Source of the DNA: Pantoea sp. | GTDB taxonomy: Bacteria; Pseudomonadota; Gammaproteobacteria; Enterobacterales; Enterobacteriaceae | DNA: 64,000 bases | Direction: 5' to 3' | Assembly (NCBI RefSeq): GCF_028283705.1 | Contig: NZ_JAPWKD010000020.1 | Location: 62,001-126,000, forward strand | In this document: piece after piece, positions 1-7,934 of the stretch | Numbering within the stretch: position 1 is the first letter of the stretch | How the letters are laid out: every line of letters starts with the position of its first letter | Program-made: the position numbers and the translations under genes | Notes under the pieces: generated by a model | Told to the model about the DNA's origin: nothing | Databases searched by the model: none | Seen by the model: only the letters and a program-made list of their open reading frames with translations

Positions 1-164
1 CGTGGCGTGGGGAGGCCAATCGCCATTTCAGGGCAGACCGGTTCAAAATGTACAAATGGGGCGAGTTCGTCGGTCGCAAAGGCAAAGCGCTTGTGGCCGC
101 CATCGAAACGAACGCTATCCCCGAGCAGGCAGGCACTGATACCGACAGGAATTTTCTCGCGCAT
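1..164 (-). CDS. ybgA: YbgA family protein (DUF523/DUF1722), N-terminal part only
   Basis: The reverse strand from the ATG at 164 reads MREKIPVGISACLLG, then a DSVRFDGGHKR segment and ends at the window edge in PEMAIGLPTP. This is the conserved start of YbgA, which has an N-terminal DUF523 domain and a C-terminal DUF1722 domain. Only about 54 residues are inside the window, so the C-terminal part is unseen. A GAGG ribosome-binding site lies just upstream of the ATG. In E. coli ybgA precedes the photolyase gene phr, which would lie beyond the left edge here. The biochemical role is not firmly established; involvement in DNA repair or thiouridine metabolism has been suggested for DUF523 proteins. 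The family call is secure, the function is not. Confidence 0.85.
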   Translation of the reverse strand, partial: MREKIPVGISACLLGDSVRFDGGHKRFAFATDELAPFVHFEPVCPEMAIGLPTP

Positions 165-260
165 AGTTGTACAACCTCTGAAATTTTGTAGAGGTTTTAA
201 GTGTAGCTGAAATGCACGCTGAACACAGCGTCAGCACTGCGTTGAATGGAAAATTGAGAC

Positions 261-294
261 AAAAAAACCCGGTGCTTCAGGGAAGACACCGGGT
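261..294 (-). terminator. Rho-independent terminator downstream of ybfA
   Basis: An 8-bp stem (ACCCGGTG/CACCGGGT, 267-274 with 287-294) is followed on the minus strand by a run of seven T. It sits about 20 bp after the ybfA stop codon and would end leftward transcription before ybgA. Confidence 0.8.
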
Positions 295-314
295 CTGTCT
301 GCTACGGAGCAGCG

Positions 315-515
315 TTACCAGAAAATACCGCCTGCCGCTTCAGATTGTGCCAGCCACACTGGCTTAGCACTGGTTTTGCACCACATACGATGCAGATAGC
401 TGTAAAAACGTGCGCGATCGGCACGGAACAGCATCACGGGGAGCGCCAGCACGCCCAGTAACACCACCAGCGCACGGCGCAGCACAACTTTGTAGAGCGG
501 ATATGCCTGATACAT
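315..515 (-). CDS. ybfA: YbfA family small membrane protein
   Basis: The 66-residue product is close in length and sequence to E. coli YbfA, with shared blocks [19 protein letters not shown] and KTSAKPVW. Residues 10-30 form a single hydrophobic segment after a basic start, so it is probably a small inner-membrane protein with a cytoplasmic or periplasmic C-terminal tail. A strong AGGAGG lies 6 nt before the ATG. In E. coli ybfA is divergent from the kdpFABCDE potassium operon. Here it is divergent from kdpE alone, which shows that the pump genes are missing from an otherwise conserved locus. Its function is unknown; the family call is confident. Confidence 0.85.
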   Translation of the reverse strand: MYQAYPLYKVVLRRALVVLLGVLALPVMLFRADRARFYSYLHRMWCKTSAKPVWLAQSEAAGGIFW

Positions 516-756
516 GATTGCCTCCTGGTGAGTAATAGAAAATGTGATCTGACACGAATATTACGCCTGGTTGTGTAATTTTACTACTCATCCGACCACT
601 TTTTTGATCTTTTTTTGTCCATTTTCTCACCGGGCTGAAATTAAGTTACATAAGTGTAAATTTTAAGTTCTCACTGGGTAACAAACTCCAACGCGGACGT
701 CAGAACGATTTATTGCTACAGTGAGCTGTTATCCATTTTTTGCCGCAGGAGTTCAC

Positions 757-1431
757 GTGACCACCATCTTGATCGTCGAAGATGAAAAGGAGATTCGCCG
801 TTTTGTGCGCCTGGCGCTGGAAGGCGAAGGGTTAAAGATTGTGGAAGCTGAGCAGTTGCAGCGTGGTTTGATCGAAGCCGCAACACGCAAGCCTGACCTG
901 GTGATCCTGGATTTGGGTCTGCCCGATGGTGATGGTAATGATTTTATCCGCGAAGTACGCCAGTGGAGCAGCATGCCGGTGATTGTGTTATCAGCACGTA
1001 CCGATGAACAGGACAAGATCGATGCGTTGGATGCCGGTGCCGATGACTATCTCACTAAACCTTTTGGTATCGGCGAATTGTTGGCACGCGTCCGCGTGGC
1101 ATTGCGCCGTCATCAGAACAACCAACCCGAGCCGGTCTTGAATTTTGGTGATGTCAGTGTCGATATTGCGGCACGGCGCGTTTTACGCGCGGGTGAGGAA
1201 GTCCATCTGACCCCGACAGAATTTCGCCTGCTCAGCCTGCTGCTGAATAATGCCGGTAAGGTTTTGACGCAACGCCAGTTGCTGAACCAGGTGTGGGGAC
1301 CGAATGCGGTGGAACATAGCCATTATCTGCGTATTTATATGGGGCATTTGCGCCAAAAGCTGGAAGCCAATCCCACTCAGCCAAACCATTTACTGACCGA
1401 GACCGGTATTGGGTATCGATTTATGCCGTAA
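757..1431 (+). CDS. kdpE: KdpE response regulator, orphan
   Basis: This is an OmpR/PhoB-type response regulator of 224 residues (E. coli KdpE has 225). The receiver domain spans about residues 1-115 with acidic D9/E10, phosphoacceptor D52 (LDLGLPDGDG), S79 and K101. A winged-helix DNA-binding domain follows, with the near-invariant KdpE block GPNAVEHSHYLRIYMGHLR. In E. coli it is phosphorylated by KdpD and activates kdpFABC at low potassium or high osmolarity. The GTG at 757 was chosen because an AGGAG lies 5 nt upstream and it aligns with the E. coli start; the GTG at 721 would add 12 unrelated residues. No kdpD, kdpA, kdpB, kdpC or kdpF is adjacent: ybfA lies immediately upstream. The regulator is intact, so it may serve other histidine kinases or genes. 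Confidence 0.9.
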   Translation: MTTILIVEDEKEIRRFVRLALEGEGLKIVEAEQLQRGLIEAATRKPDLVILDLGLPDGDGNDFIREVRQWSSMPVIVLSARTDEQDKIDALDAGADDYLTKPFGIGELLARVRVALRRHQNNQPEPVLNFGDVSVDIAARRVLRAGEEVHLTPTEFRLLSLLLNNAGKVLTQRQLLNQVWGPNAVEHSHYLRIYMGHLRQKLEANPTQPNHLLTETGIGYRFMP

Positions 1432-1514
1432 AAATGTGTGTTAATCCGCAAATGTTAATCATTAAGGATGACCCACATAATTTTCACTGCGATATTTGAG
1501 TTTCCTCAGTCAGT

Positions 1515-1584
1515 CGTAGCGGCGCGATTTATCGCGCGTTTTACAACACCGCATAAAAACAGCGCGATAAATCGCGCCGCTACG
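1515..1584. repeat. Intergenic palindromic element with 23-bp perfect inverted repeat
   Basis: The arm at 1515-1537 (CGTAGCGGCGCGATTTATCG, then CGC) is exactly complementary to 1562-1584, separated by 24 bp. Each arm is itself nearly palindromic (GCGCGAT-TT-ATCGCGC). A 16-bp match to one arm recurs at 30998-31012 after gltL, so this is a dispersed REP-like unit. It lies between kdpE and the Hcp gene, at the border of the accessory island. It could also act as a strong transcription block, but it has no T-run. Confidence 0.8.
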
Positions 1585-1618
1585 TTACGAGCATTATGAA
1601 ATAAATAGGGAGATTTAA

Positions 1619-2080
1619 ATGAATAATGTTTTTCTTAAAATAGATGGGCTAATGGGAGAGTCAAAGGACTCAGCGCATCAGGGCTGGATTGATGTTGGCA
1701 CTTACTCATGGGGTGTAAGAAGAAAAGGTGATACACCGGGTTCAGGTGCAACAAATTATCATCATCTCGCCGTACATTGCCAGGCAGATAAAGCGACCGC
1801 TGGCGCGCTTATGTATGCTTCAAATGGTAATAAGATAAAGAAAGTAGAAATATCAACATGCAAGGCTGGCGGAAATCAGATGGAATATTATCGAATTACG
1901 CTCGAGAGCGTCACTATCATCGAGGTACTTTTGAATGAAAGTGGTTCAATGACAGACGTTGAATATGAATTCCAGGCTGACAGGGTCAAATTCCAGTACT
2001 GGGAGCAATGTGCTTCAGGAGTGAAAGGTGCGGAGACCCGTATGGGGTGGAATATAAAAGAATCGGCATCTTACTTTTAG
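1619..2080 (+). CDS. Hcp family type VI secretion tube protein (TssD)
   Basis: The 153-residue product has the Hcp1/DUF796 hallmark start (FLKIDGLMGES, then a GWIDVGTYSWGV strand), the central HHLAVHCQADKAT and YYRITLESV strands, and a closing YEFQADRVKFQYW beta segment. Hcp forms hexameric rings that stack into the T6SS inner tube and can carry small effectors in the ring lumen. RBS AGGGAG is 6 nt before the ATG. No other T6SS structural gene is in the window, so this is an orphan hcp whose secretion machine must be elsewhere. It faces a muramidase/LprI-like pair on the other strand, which suggests a cargo cassette. Sequence is AT-rich compared with flanking housekeeping genes. Confidence 0.88.
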   Translation: MNNVFLKIDGLMGESKDSAHQGWIDVGTYSWGVRRKGDTPGSGATNYHHLAVHCQADKATAGALMYASNGNKIKKVEISTCKAGGNQMEYYRITLESVTIIEVLLNESGSMTDVEYEFQADRVKFQYWEQCASGVKGAETRMGWNIKESASYF

Positions 2081-2112
2081 TAAATCATTGAGGTAACCAT
2101 TCCCCTTCAATA

Positions 2113-2147
2113 TTAACCCCCTTTTCATCTCAGGAAAGGGGGGTTAA
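2113..2147. terminator. Probable bidirectional terminator between hcp and the immunity gene
   Basis: TTAACCCCCTTT and AAAGGGGGGTTAA form a long hairpin with one G bulge and a roughly 10-nt loop. It lies in the 73-bp gap between two convergent genes. There is no strong T-run, so its efficiency is uncertain. Confidence 0.5.
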
Positions 2148-2153
2148 AGTAGA

Positions 2154-2507
2154 CTAAAATCTAAGTTTGTAAAAAAATTCACGTTCCGCCTTATACTCAT
2201 CTACCAGACACGAACTCCTCTCAGCTATTTCAGCATCTCTATGAAGTGATTCAAATATTTCCAGTGTGCATTTTTTTTGTATGGTCACTTCCCATGATTT
2301 TTTTAGATCTAATATTCTCCCTTTTTCTTCCGGGATGCTTTTTATTGTTTCTTTTATTGTTTTATCGAGATCTTTTTTTGCTATCTCGACTTTCTCCAGT
2401 GCTTTTTCATTAATCTCTGCAAGCTGGCTCATTTCTGGTTCCGTAAATGCTGCATGAGCATTTAAAGAAAAGCCTATTAACAAACAAAAAATTTTAATAT
2501 CTCTCAT
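2154..2507 (-). CDS. Periplasmic LprI-like protein, probable immunity factor for the adjacent muramidase
   Basis: The 117-residue product begins with a signal peptide (MRDIKIFCLLIGFSLNAHA, cut after AHA) and then a coiled, charged region. The C-terminal half matches the lysozyme-inhibitor LprI-like/DUF1311 pattern: LKKSWEVTIQKKC, a second cysteine in ERSSC and an R-x-x-x-x-x-L ending. Such proteins are periplasmic or surface lysozyme inhibitors. The ATG at 2507 is preferred over the TTG at 2516 because AAAGGG lies about 9 nt upstream and the signal peptide then starts cleanly. The gene overlaps the 3' end of the muramidase gene by 14 nt, so the two are translationally coupled. Its export to the compartment where a lysozyme would act fits an immunity role. 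That role is inferred from position and family. Confidence 0.7.
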   Translation of the reverse strand: MRDIKIFCLLIGFSLNAHAAFTEPEMSQLAEINEKALEKVEIAKKDLDKTIKETIKSIPEEKGRILDLKKSWEVTIQKKCTLEIFESLHRDAEIAERSSCLVDEYKAEREFFYKLRF

Positions 2508-3141
2508 AATATTCAACCCTTTTGTTAAATCTATCTATTGGCACTCCCGCCCATAATGATCTATCCGACAAGGCTTTGCCAAAACCAATCAAATCTCCTG
2601 CATATGCCATAGGTTGCAGGAGTTCTCTTGCGTACTCTTTATAATCACCACGATATCTCAAATCGATTAGAATATCTTTAATCTTCCCTGGGATATTATT
2701 CCATGCTACGTCAGGAGGGGTATCAGGCCTGGGGTGATATTTGATTAATATATCTTTCTTTTTGCATATTCTTTCAACATCCCTCTTTAATTCAACATAT
2801 GCCATGTTAAATAAATCAACCTGCTGACGCTCAGATATCTCACCTATTCTTTCTTTATTCTTTTGGACAAAATCATATGCAGCACATCCTTTTAATTTTG
2901 CACCTTCAGAGATCAGTTCTGCCTGTTCTTTTTTTATTCCAGCTTTTATCAATGTGTTTAAAACGCTTATTGTTGAACGATCGCCAAGATCGAACCCTCT
3001 GCCAAGAGTAACGCCCGAAAGCTGTTTGCGGCAAAGAGATAAATTACCAGGCCAGTGGATAACCCTTGAATAGTTTCGACTTGATTTAACATTGTTACCT
3101 TCGGCGCGAAATGTCAGCAATCCTTCTTCTGGTTCAAGCAT
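2494..3141 (-). CDS. Pesticin/T4-lysozyme-like muramidase, probable T6SS effector
   Basis: The 215-residue product contains GVTLGRGFDLG near residues 43-53. Thr45 and Asp51 are six residues apart, like the Thr and Asp of the pesticin active site. An upstream EGN motif (Glu14) could be the catalytic acid, giving the Glu-Thr-Asp set of T4-lysozyme-like muramidases. A WPGN motif around residue 30 also fits the family. No signal peptide is present, as expected for an effector delivered by T6SS rather than Sec. The rest is helical and lysine-rich. Downstream is an overlapping exported LprI-like gene, and convergent to both is an Hcp gene. It probably cuts peptidoglycan glycan strands in competitor cells. 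The hydrolase family is well supported; the T6SS delivery is inferred. Confidence 0.7.
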   Translation of the reverse strand: MLEPEEGLLTFRAEGNNVKSSRNYSRVIHWPGNLSLCRKQLSGVTLGRGFDLGDRSTISVLNTLIKAGIKKEQAELISEGAKLKGCAAYDFVQKNKERIGEISERQQVDLFNMAYVELKRDVERICKKKDILIKYHPRPDTPPDVAWNNIPGKIKDILIDLRYRGDYKEYARELLQPMAYAGDLIGFGKALSDRSLWAGVPIDRFNKRVEYYERY

Positions 3142-3232
3142 GATGTCCTATCCTGCAACCTGAAATGTGGACCTCACCTTAGCGTGTCGATTTGGTGAAG
3201 TGAACTGTGTCCTCCACGGTGAAATTACCAAT

Positions 3233-3263
3233 AAAAAAGGGTTCATGATCAACATGAACCCTT
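3233..3263 (-). terminator. Rho-independent terminator for seqA-pgm
   Basis: An 11-bp perfect stem (AAGGGTTCATG/CATGAACCCTT) with a 5-nt loop is followed on the minus strand by six T. It lies about 75 bp after the pgm stop codon and marks the edge between pgm and the T6SS cargo island. Confidence 0.85.
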
Positions 3264-3335
3264 CTGCATCAACCATTAGCTGGTCAATAAAATCTGCAAG
3301 ATCGGCAATATATTGTATGCCTGATCCTGTATCGC

Positions 3336-4976
3336 TTACGCGTTCTTCAGCACTTCGCTGACAATCTCTACCGCTTCTTTCTCGATTAACTGACGATGCT
3401 CAGCACCAAGGAAGCTTTCACAGTAGATTTTGTAGGCATCTTCGGTGCCTGACGGACGAGCAGCGAACCAGCCATTTTCCGTCATCACTTTCAGGCCACC
3501 GATCGCCGCGCCGTTACCGGGTGCCGCGGTCAGGCGCGCAGTAATCGGGTCACCTGCCAGGGTATCGGCACTGACCATTTCCGGAGACAGTTTCGACAGC
3601 GCTGCTTTCTGTGCCGACGTTGCTGAGGCCTGCAAACGGTTGTAGCTCGGTGCACCAAAACGCGCAGCCAGCTCATCATAATGCTGCTGCGGGTTTTTAC
3701 CGGTGACCGCCGTAATTTCTGCAGCCAGCAGGCACATGATGATGCCGTCTTTATCCGTGGACCATGCTGTGCCATCGAAACGCAGGAAAGATGCCCCGGC
3801 GCTCTCTTCACCGCCGAAACCAAAGCTGCCATCAAACAGGCCATCAACAAACCACTTAAAGCCAACCGGTACTTCCACCAGCTTGCGGCCAATATCGTTC
3901 ACCACACGGTCAATCATCGCACTGGACACCAGAGTTTTACCCACGGCGACATCTTTGCCCCATTGCGGACGATGCTGGAACAGGTAGTTGATCGCTACCG
4001 CCAGATAGTGGTTTGGATTCATCAGACCAGCCGGAGTCACGATACCGTGGCGGTCATAATCCGGGTCGTTACCGAATGCCAGGTCGAATTTGTCGCGGTA
4101 AGCCAGCAGGCCAGCCATGGCGCATTCTGACGAGCAGTCCATACGCACTACGCCATCTTTATCCAGATGCATAAAGCGGAACGTCTGATCGATCGCATCA
4201 TTAACGATGGTGATGTCCAGCTTGTAGTGCTCAGCGATGCGCTGCCAGTAGGCCATGCCGGAACCGCCAAGCGGATCCACACCAATTTTCAGGCCCGCTT
4301 TCTGAATCGCCGGGAAGTCAATCACCTGCGCCAGACCTGCCACATATGGCTGAATCAGATCCTGTTCAACGATATGACCGCTGGCCCACGCCTGATCCAG
4401 TGGCAGACGCTTCACCTCTTTCAATCCACCTTTCATCAGCTGGTTAGCACGATCTTCCACCACTTTAGTGACGTTAGTATCGGCCGGACCACCATTCGGC
4501 GGGTTGTATTTGATGCCACCATCTTCCGGTGGGTTGTGCGACGGTGTGATAACAATGCCATCAGCCTGGGCACCACCACGTTTGTTGTGCTCCAGGATGG
4601 CGTTAGAAATCGCCGGCGTCGGCGTATAACCGTTGTCCTGCTGCACAATCACATCCACGCCGTTAGCCGCCAGCACTTCCAGTACAGACAGAATCGCCGG
4701 TTCAGACAGCGCATGCGTGTCTTTACCGACATAGCACGGGCCAGTGATGCCGTTCTTTTTACGCTCTTCCGCAATCGCCTGAGCAATCGCCAGAATGTGC
4801 ATTTCGTTGAAGCTCTGACGTCCTGCGCTACCACGATGGCCGGAGGTGCCAAATTTCACCGCATGTTCCGGATTAGCCACATCAGGCTGCAAAACGTAGT
4901 ACTGAGAGGTTAATTGTGCAACGTTAATCAAATCGCTCTGCTGGGCGGGTTGCCCGGCACGGGGGTGATTGGCCAT
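3336..4976 (-). CDS. pgm: Phosphoglucomutase (alpha-D-glucose phosphate-specific)
   Basis: The 546-residue product has the same length as E. coli Pgm. It interconverts glucose 1-phosphate and glucose 6-phosphate in the cytoplasm, feeding UDP-glucose, glycogen and trehalose synthesis. The catalytic phosphoserine loop [11 protein letters not shown] is near residue 145, the metal-binding DPDYDRHG loop is near residue 305, the substrate loop GGEESAG is near 390, and the phosphate-binding [12 protein letters not shown] is near the C-terminus. RBS GGGAG precedes the ATG. It is 25 nt downstream of seqA on the same strand, as in E. coli, so the two are probably co-transcribed. Confidence 0.97.
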   Translation of the reverse strand: MANHPRAGQPAQQSDLINVAQLTSQYYVLQPDVANPEHAVKFGTSGHRGSAGRQSFNEMHILAIAQAIAEERKKNGITGPCYVGKDTHALSEPAILSVLEVLAANGVDVIVQQDNGYTPTPAISNAILEHNKRGGAQADGIVITPSHNPPEDGGIKYNPPNGGPADTNVTKVVEDRANQLMKGGLKEVKRLPLDQAWASGHIVEQDLIQPYVAGLAQVIDFPAIQKAGLKIGVDPLGGSGMAYWQRIAEHYKLDITIVNDAIDQTFRFMHLDKDGVVRMDCSSECAMAGLLAYRDKFDLAFGNDPDYDRHGIVTPAGLMNPNHYLAVAINYLFQHRPQWGKDVAVGKTLVSSAMIDRVVNDIGRKLVEVPVGFKWFVDGLFDGSFGFGGEESAGASFLRFDGTAWSTDKDGIIMCLLAAEITAVTGKNPQQHYDELAARFGAPSYNRLQASATSAQKAALSKLSPEMVSADTLAGDPITARLTAAPGNGAAIGGLKVMTENGWFAARPSGTEDAYKIYCESFLGAEHRQLIEKEAVEIVSEVLKNA

Positions 4977-5001
4977 TGGCGCTTCTCCCTGACGCTTCAG
5001 T

Positions 5002-5544
5002 TTAAATGGTGCCGCAAACTTTCTCTGTCAGTTCCGGTGGGAACTGCATGGCTAACATGATGTGCTCCACCATGCTGCATTTGCGACCAGTATTGGTATT
5101 AGTGATCACCCAATACGGCGTGCCGGGCACGTGCTTCGGCTTAGTATGGGTGCCATTTTGCAACAGCGTATGCTCGTCACCCGCGAAATAAACACGGGTA
5201 CGCCCCTGCAGTGACGCAGTGGCCTCAGCAAAGGCTGCGGGATCAAGACGATAGAGCGTTGACAAGACCAGCATGAAGCGGTTAACCGCCTTTTTTTGCT
5301 CCGCATACTCATCGGAGAGTAGCAGTTCACGTACCGCGCGAACGCGATCCTGCGGGCGCGGTTCGCTGCGCACTGGTTGCGATTCTTTTGCTACAGCCTG
5401 AGCCACAACAGGGGTTGCAGGGGCACTCTGACCGGCAGTGAACTTCAGCATGCGGCGCAAAATTTCGGAGGCGCTTTCGCCAATGTGCTGGGTGTGGCTG
5501 GCAATATAACGGTAGAGTTCTTCGTCAACTTCAATCGTTTTCAT
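5002..5544 (-). CDS. seqA: SeqA, negative modulator of replication initiation
   Basis: The 180-residue product matches SeqA: an N-terminal oligomerisation domain beginning [18 protein letters not shown], a proline/alanine-rich linker around residues 38-70, and a C-terminal domain that binds hemimethylated GATC pairs ([15 protein letters not shown], near residues 150-165). It sequesters newly replicated oriC and organises nascent DNA. The ATG at 5544 was chosen to match the family start; the open frame reaches 5640 but the extra residues do not resemble SeqA. It is immediately upstream of pgm and divergent from ybfF, the same arrangement as in E. coli. Confidence 0.95.
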   Translation of the reverse strand: MKTIEVDEELYRYIASHTQHIGESASEILRRMLKFTAGQSAPATPVVAQAVAKESQPVRSEPRPQDRVRAVRELLLSDEYAEQKKAVNRFMLVLSTLYRLDPAAFAEATASLQGRTRVYFAGDEHTLLQNGTHTKPKHVPGTPYWVITNTNTGRKCSMVEHIMLAMQFPPELTEKVCGTI

Positions 5545-5791
5545 CTTTTTCCGTACGATTCTGGCAAATGACAGAACCACGCATTTCTGCAAAGGCCTTA
5601 GCAAAATCCTGCCGTGCAAAATGTGAGCGGGTTCTAACATGAGGATTATAAAGTTAAATCCCAGGCTGCCGATAGCGCTGGCATCGTTTCAGGGCAAAAG
5701 TCAGATAATGCCCTAATACCCACCTGGCTGGCTCCTGGACAGGTGGATCCATGATAACCTAAGCGAAGCTCACAACCGTAAGAACTTTGCC

Positions 5792-6556
5792 ATGATTTTG
5801 AATGCCCGTCTGCAAACTGAACAATCTGCCCCTGAAGCTACCCCTATTCTGTTAATTCATGGCCTGTTTGGCAGCCTGGATAACCTCGGTGTACTGGCGC
5901 GTGGCCTGCGCGATGCCTGCCCTACCCTGCAGGTTGATGTGCGTAATCACGGCCTCTCCGGCCGCAGCGAAATAATGAACTATCCGGCGATGGCGCAGGA
6001 TATTGTCGAAACGCTGGATGCCCAGGGCATCGATCGTGTCAGCGTTGTTGGTCATTCGATGGGCGGTAAAATCGCCATGGCGTTAAGCGCCATCGCACCG
6101 CACCGCATTGAAAAACTGGTGATGATCGATATCGCCCCGGTCGATTATCAGACGCGTCGCCATGATGAAATTTTCGCCGCTATCCGTGCCGTAAGCGCAG
6201 CAGGTGTGACGCGCCGCAGCGAAGCCGCTGAGGTGATGCGCACACTGCTGGATGAAGAAGGCGTGATTCAGTTCATTCTGAAATCGTTCCAGGACGGTGA
6301 ATGGCGCTTCAATGTGCCGGTGTTGTGGGATAACTACACCACTATCTCCGGCTGGGAAGAGGTACCTGCATGGCCACATCCGGCGCTGTTTATCCGCGGC
6401 GGTGATTCACCCTATCTGGATAATCAGCACCGTGATGCGTTGTTGCGCCAGTTCCCCCAGGCACATGCGCATGTCATCAGCGGTGCCGGGCACTGGGTCC
6501 ATGCCGAAAAACCTGAAGCCGTTTTGCGCGCAGTGCGCCGATTTTTTGTACTGTAA
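5792..6556 (+). CDS. ybfF: YbfF alpha/beta-hydrolase esterase
   Basis: The 254-residue product is an alpha/beta hydrolase. The oxyanion-hole motif HGLFGS lies near residue 23, the nucleophile elbow GHSMGG places Ser89, and GAGHWVHAEKPE near the C-terminus holds the catalytic His. YbfF of E. coli hydrolyses palmitoyl-CoA, malonyl-CoA and short esters in vitro; the physiological substrate is not settled. The gene is divergent from seqA with a 247-bp intergenic region that must hold both promoters. The ATG at 5792 aligns with the family start. Confidence 0.92.
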   Translation: MILNARLQTEQSAPEATPILLIHGLFGSLDNLGVLARGLRDACPTLQVDVRNHGLSGRSEIMNYPAMAQDIVETLDAQGIDRVSVVGHSMGGKIAMALSAIAPHRIEKLVMIDIAPVDYQTRRHDEIFAAIRAVSAAGVTRRSEAAEVMRTLLDEEGVIQFILKSFQDGEWRFNVPVLWDNYTTISGWEEVPAWPHPALFIRGGDSPYLDNQHRDALLRQFPQAHAHVISGAGHWVHAEKPEAVLRAVRRFFVL

Positions 6557-6724
6557 AAGCAAAAGCTTGCCGCGAACCGTTTAAGGTTGGCGTAGTCAGG
6601 GGCGCTGGAGTATGATGTCGCGCTAAAAATTTGCCACGGATGATTTTTTCACCGTGGCCGGGCCGATAATGTATAAATCGCGCAGCGCCTTTCCGCCGTT
6701 CGCGCCCACTCAGTTTTACAAATC

Positions 6725-7000
6725 ATGGCAAAAGAACAGACTGACCGTACCACGCTCGATCTCTTCGCTGATGAGCGGCGTCCCGGTCGCCCCAAAACCA
6801 GTCCGCTGACGCGTGACGAACAGTTGCGGATTAACAAACGCAATCAGCTGAAACGCGATAAAGTGCGAGGATTGCGTCGTGTTGAGCTGAAAATGAGCAG
6901 CGAGGCCGTTGATGCACTCAACACCCTGGCTGAGCAACAAAACATCAGCCGCAGCGAATTGATTGAACAAATGCTGCTGGCGCAGCTCAAACTGTCGTAA
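6725..7000 (+). CDS. ybfE: YbfE, LexA-regulated family protein
   Basis: The 91-residue product is nearly identical over its first 55 residues to E. coli YbfE (DRTTLDLFADERRPGRPKT, DEQLRINKRNQLKRDKVRG). The C-terminal half (KMSSEAVDALNTLAEQQNISRSELIEQMLL) looks like a ribbon-helix-helix DNA-binding motif, so it may be a small transcription factor. In E. coli the gene belongs to the SOS regulon. I did not find a CTG-N10-CAG LexA box in the 168 bp upstream here, so the regulation may differ or the site may be degenerate. It lies upstream of fldA on the same strand, as in E. coli. Function unknown. Confidence 0.9.
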   Translation: MAKEQTDRTTLDLFADERRPGRPKTSPLTRDEQLRINKRNQLKRDKVRGLRRVELKMSSEAVDALNTLAEQQNISRSELIEQMLLAQLKLS

Positions 7001-7122
7001 CAGGTGCAGACCGCACGCAGGAACAAAAGTCACGGCTTTACAAGTTCCGCCACTTTGCCCGGTCTGCTATCATTCGCTGTCATTACATATTCAATATCAG
7101 GATTTAAGAGGTCACTTAACCC

Positions 7123-7653
7123 ATGGCAATCGTAGGCATTTTCTTCGGCAGCGATACCGGCAACACTGAAAACATTGCAAAAATGATCCAGAAACAACTG
7201 GGTAAAGACGTGGCCGAAGTGCATGACATTGCCAAGAGCACTAAAGAAGATCTCGAAGCATTCGATATTCTGTTGCTGGGCATTCCGACCTGGTACTACG
7301 GCGAAGCACAGTGTGACTGGGATGATTTCTTCCCGACGCTGGAAGAGATCGACTTCAATGGCAAACTGGTTGCGCTGTTCGGCTGTGGCGACCAGGAAGA
7401 TTATGCAGAATACTTCTGTGATGCGATGGGCACCATCCGTGACATTATCGAGCCAAATGGTGCGGTGATTGTCGGTCACTGGCCGACCGAGGGTTACCAC
7501 TTCGAAGCGTCCAAAGGTCTGGCCGATGACAAACACTTCCTTGGTCTGGCTATCGATGAAGATCGTCAGCCGGAACTGACCAACGAACGTGTTGATAAGT
7601 GGGTGAAACAGATTTTCGATGAGCTGCAGCTGAAAGACATTATCGAAGCCTGA
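7123..7653 (+). CDS. fldA: Flavodoxin I
   Basis: The 176-residue product equals E. coli FldA in length. The FMN phosphate loop is GSDTGNTE (residues 9-16); the isoalloxazine-stacking aromatics lie in TWYYGE (about 57-62) and GDQEDYAEYF (about 91-100). The long-chain flavodoxin insertion is present. FldA is the low-potential electron donor for pyruvate formate-lyase activation, biotin synthase, methionine synthase, MiaB, LipA and IspG/H. It lies just upstream of fur, so iron-dependent control is likely, though no clear Fur box was identified before it. Confidence 0.97.
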   Translation: MAIVGIFFGSDTGNTENIAKMIQKQLGKDVAEVHDIAKSTKEDLEAFDILLLGIPTWYYGEAQCDWDDFFPTLEEIDFNGKLVALFGCGDQEDYAEYFCDAMGTIRDIIEPNGAVIVGHWPTEGYHFEASKGLADDKHFLGLAIDEDRQPELTNERVDKWVKQIFDELQLKDIIEA

Positions 7654-7665
7654 CCCCCTTTCCTA

Positions 7666-7693
7666 CTCAATGTGGGCGCTGGCTCACATTGAG
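7666..7693 (+). other. Hairpin after fldA
   Basis: CTCAATGTG and CACATTGAG form a perfect 9-bp stem with a 10-nt loop, 13 bp after the fldA stop. No T-run follows, so it may be an attenuator or mRNA-stabilising structure that allows some read-through into fur. Confidence 0.5.
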
Positions 7694-7811
7694 AATCGGA
7701 AATTCCTATAAAAATAATAGCCACGTTTTTTTAACTTTTACCTGCAAATCTGTAGAATACCCGTAACGGTCATCCGCTTATTCCTCTGGCATCAGAATGA
7801 GGCTGAGTGAA

Positions 7812-7877
7812 ATGGAAACAAAGACCTGTACGATCCCCGCCGGCGTTAGCGACATTTATCCCTACAGCCATTGGTGA
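7812..7877 (+). CDS. Possible 21-aa leader peptide in the fldA-fur interval
   Basis: An ATG at 7812 opens a 21-codon frame (METKTCTIPAGVSDIYPYSHW) ending in TGA, with GAGG about 11 nt upstream. It has no homologue that I recognise. It would be a regulatory leader or a chance ORF; the 354-bp fldA-fur gap is otherwise empty apart from the second leader ORF at 7935. Confidence 0.2.
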   Translation: METKTCTIPAGVSDIYPYSHW

Positions 7878-7896
7878 TTTCAGGACATGCCCTTGG

Positions 7897-7925
7897 TTTT
7901 CATTTCACTGCTTGAGTTCTATAAT
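7897..7925 (+). promoter_or_regulatory. Putative sigma-70 promoter of fur
   Basis: TTTTCA (7897-7902), a 17-bp spacer and a perfect TATAAT (7920-7925). The AT-rich sequence TAATGAGACGCAAATGAGAAT overlapping and following the -10 resembles two NATGAGAA Fur half-sites, consistent with autoregulation. A start point near 7932 would leave the leader ORF at 7935 almost without a 5' UTR. Confidence 0.5.
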
Positions 7926-7934
7926 GAGACGCAA

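Noticed and set aside
7-210. 67-codon plus-strand frame at the left edge
   Set aside because: The minus strand of the same region encodes the conserved N-terminus of YbgA.
4167-4913. 248-codon open frame on the plus strand
   Set aside because: Antisense to pgm; His/Arg-rich composition typical of reverse-complement frames of high-GC3 genes.
6557-6724. LexA box expected upstream of ybfE
   Set aside because: No CTG-N10-CAG match was found; the only structure is a GCCACGG/CCGTGGC hairpin at 6633-6658 of unknown meaning.
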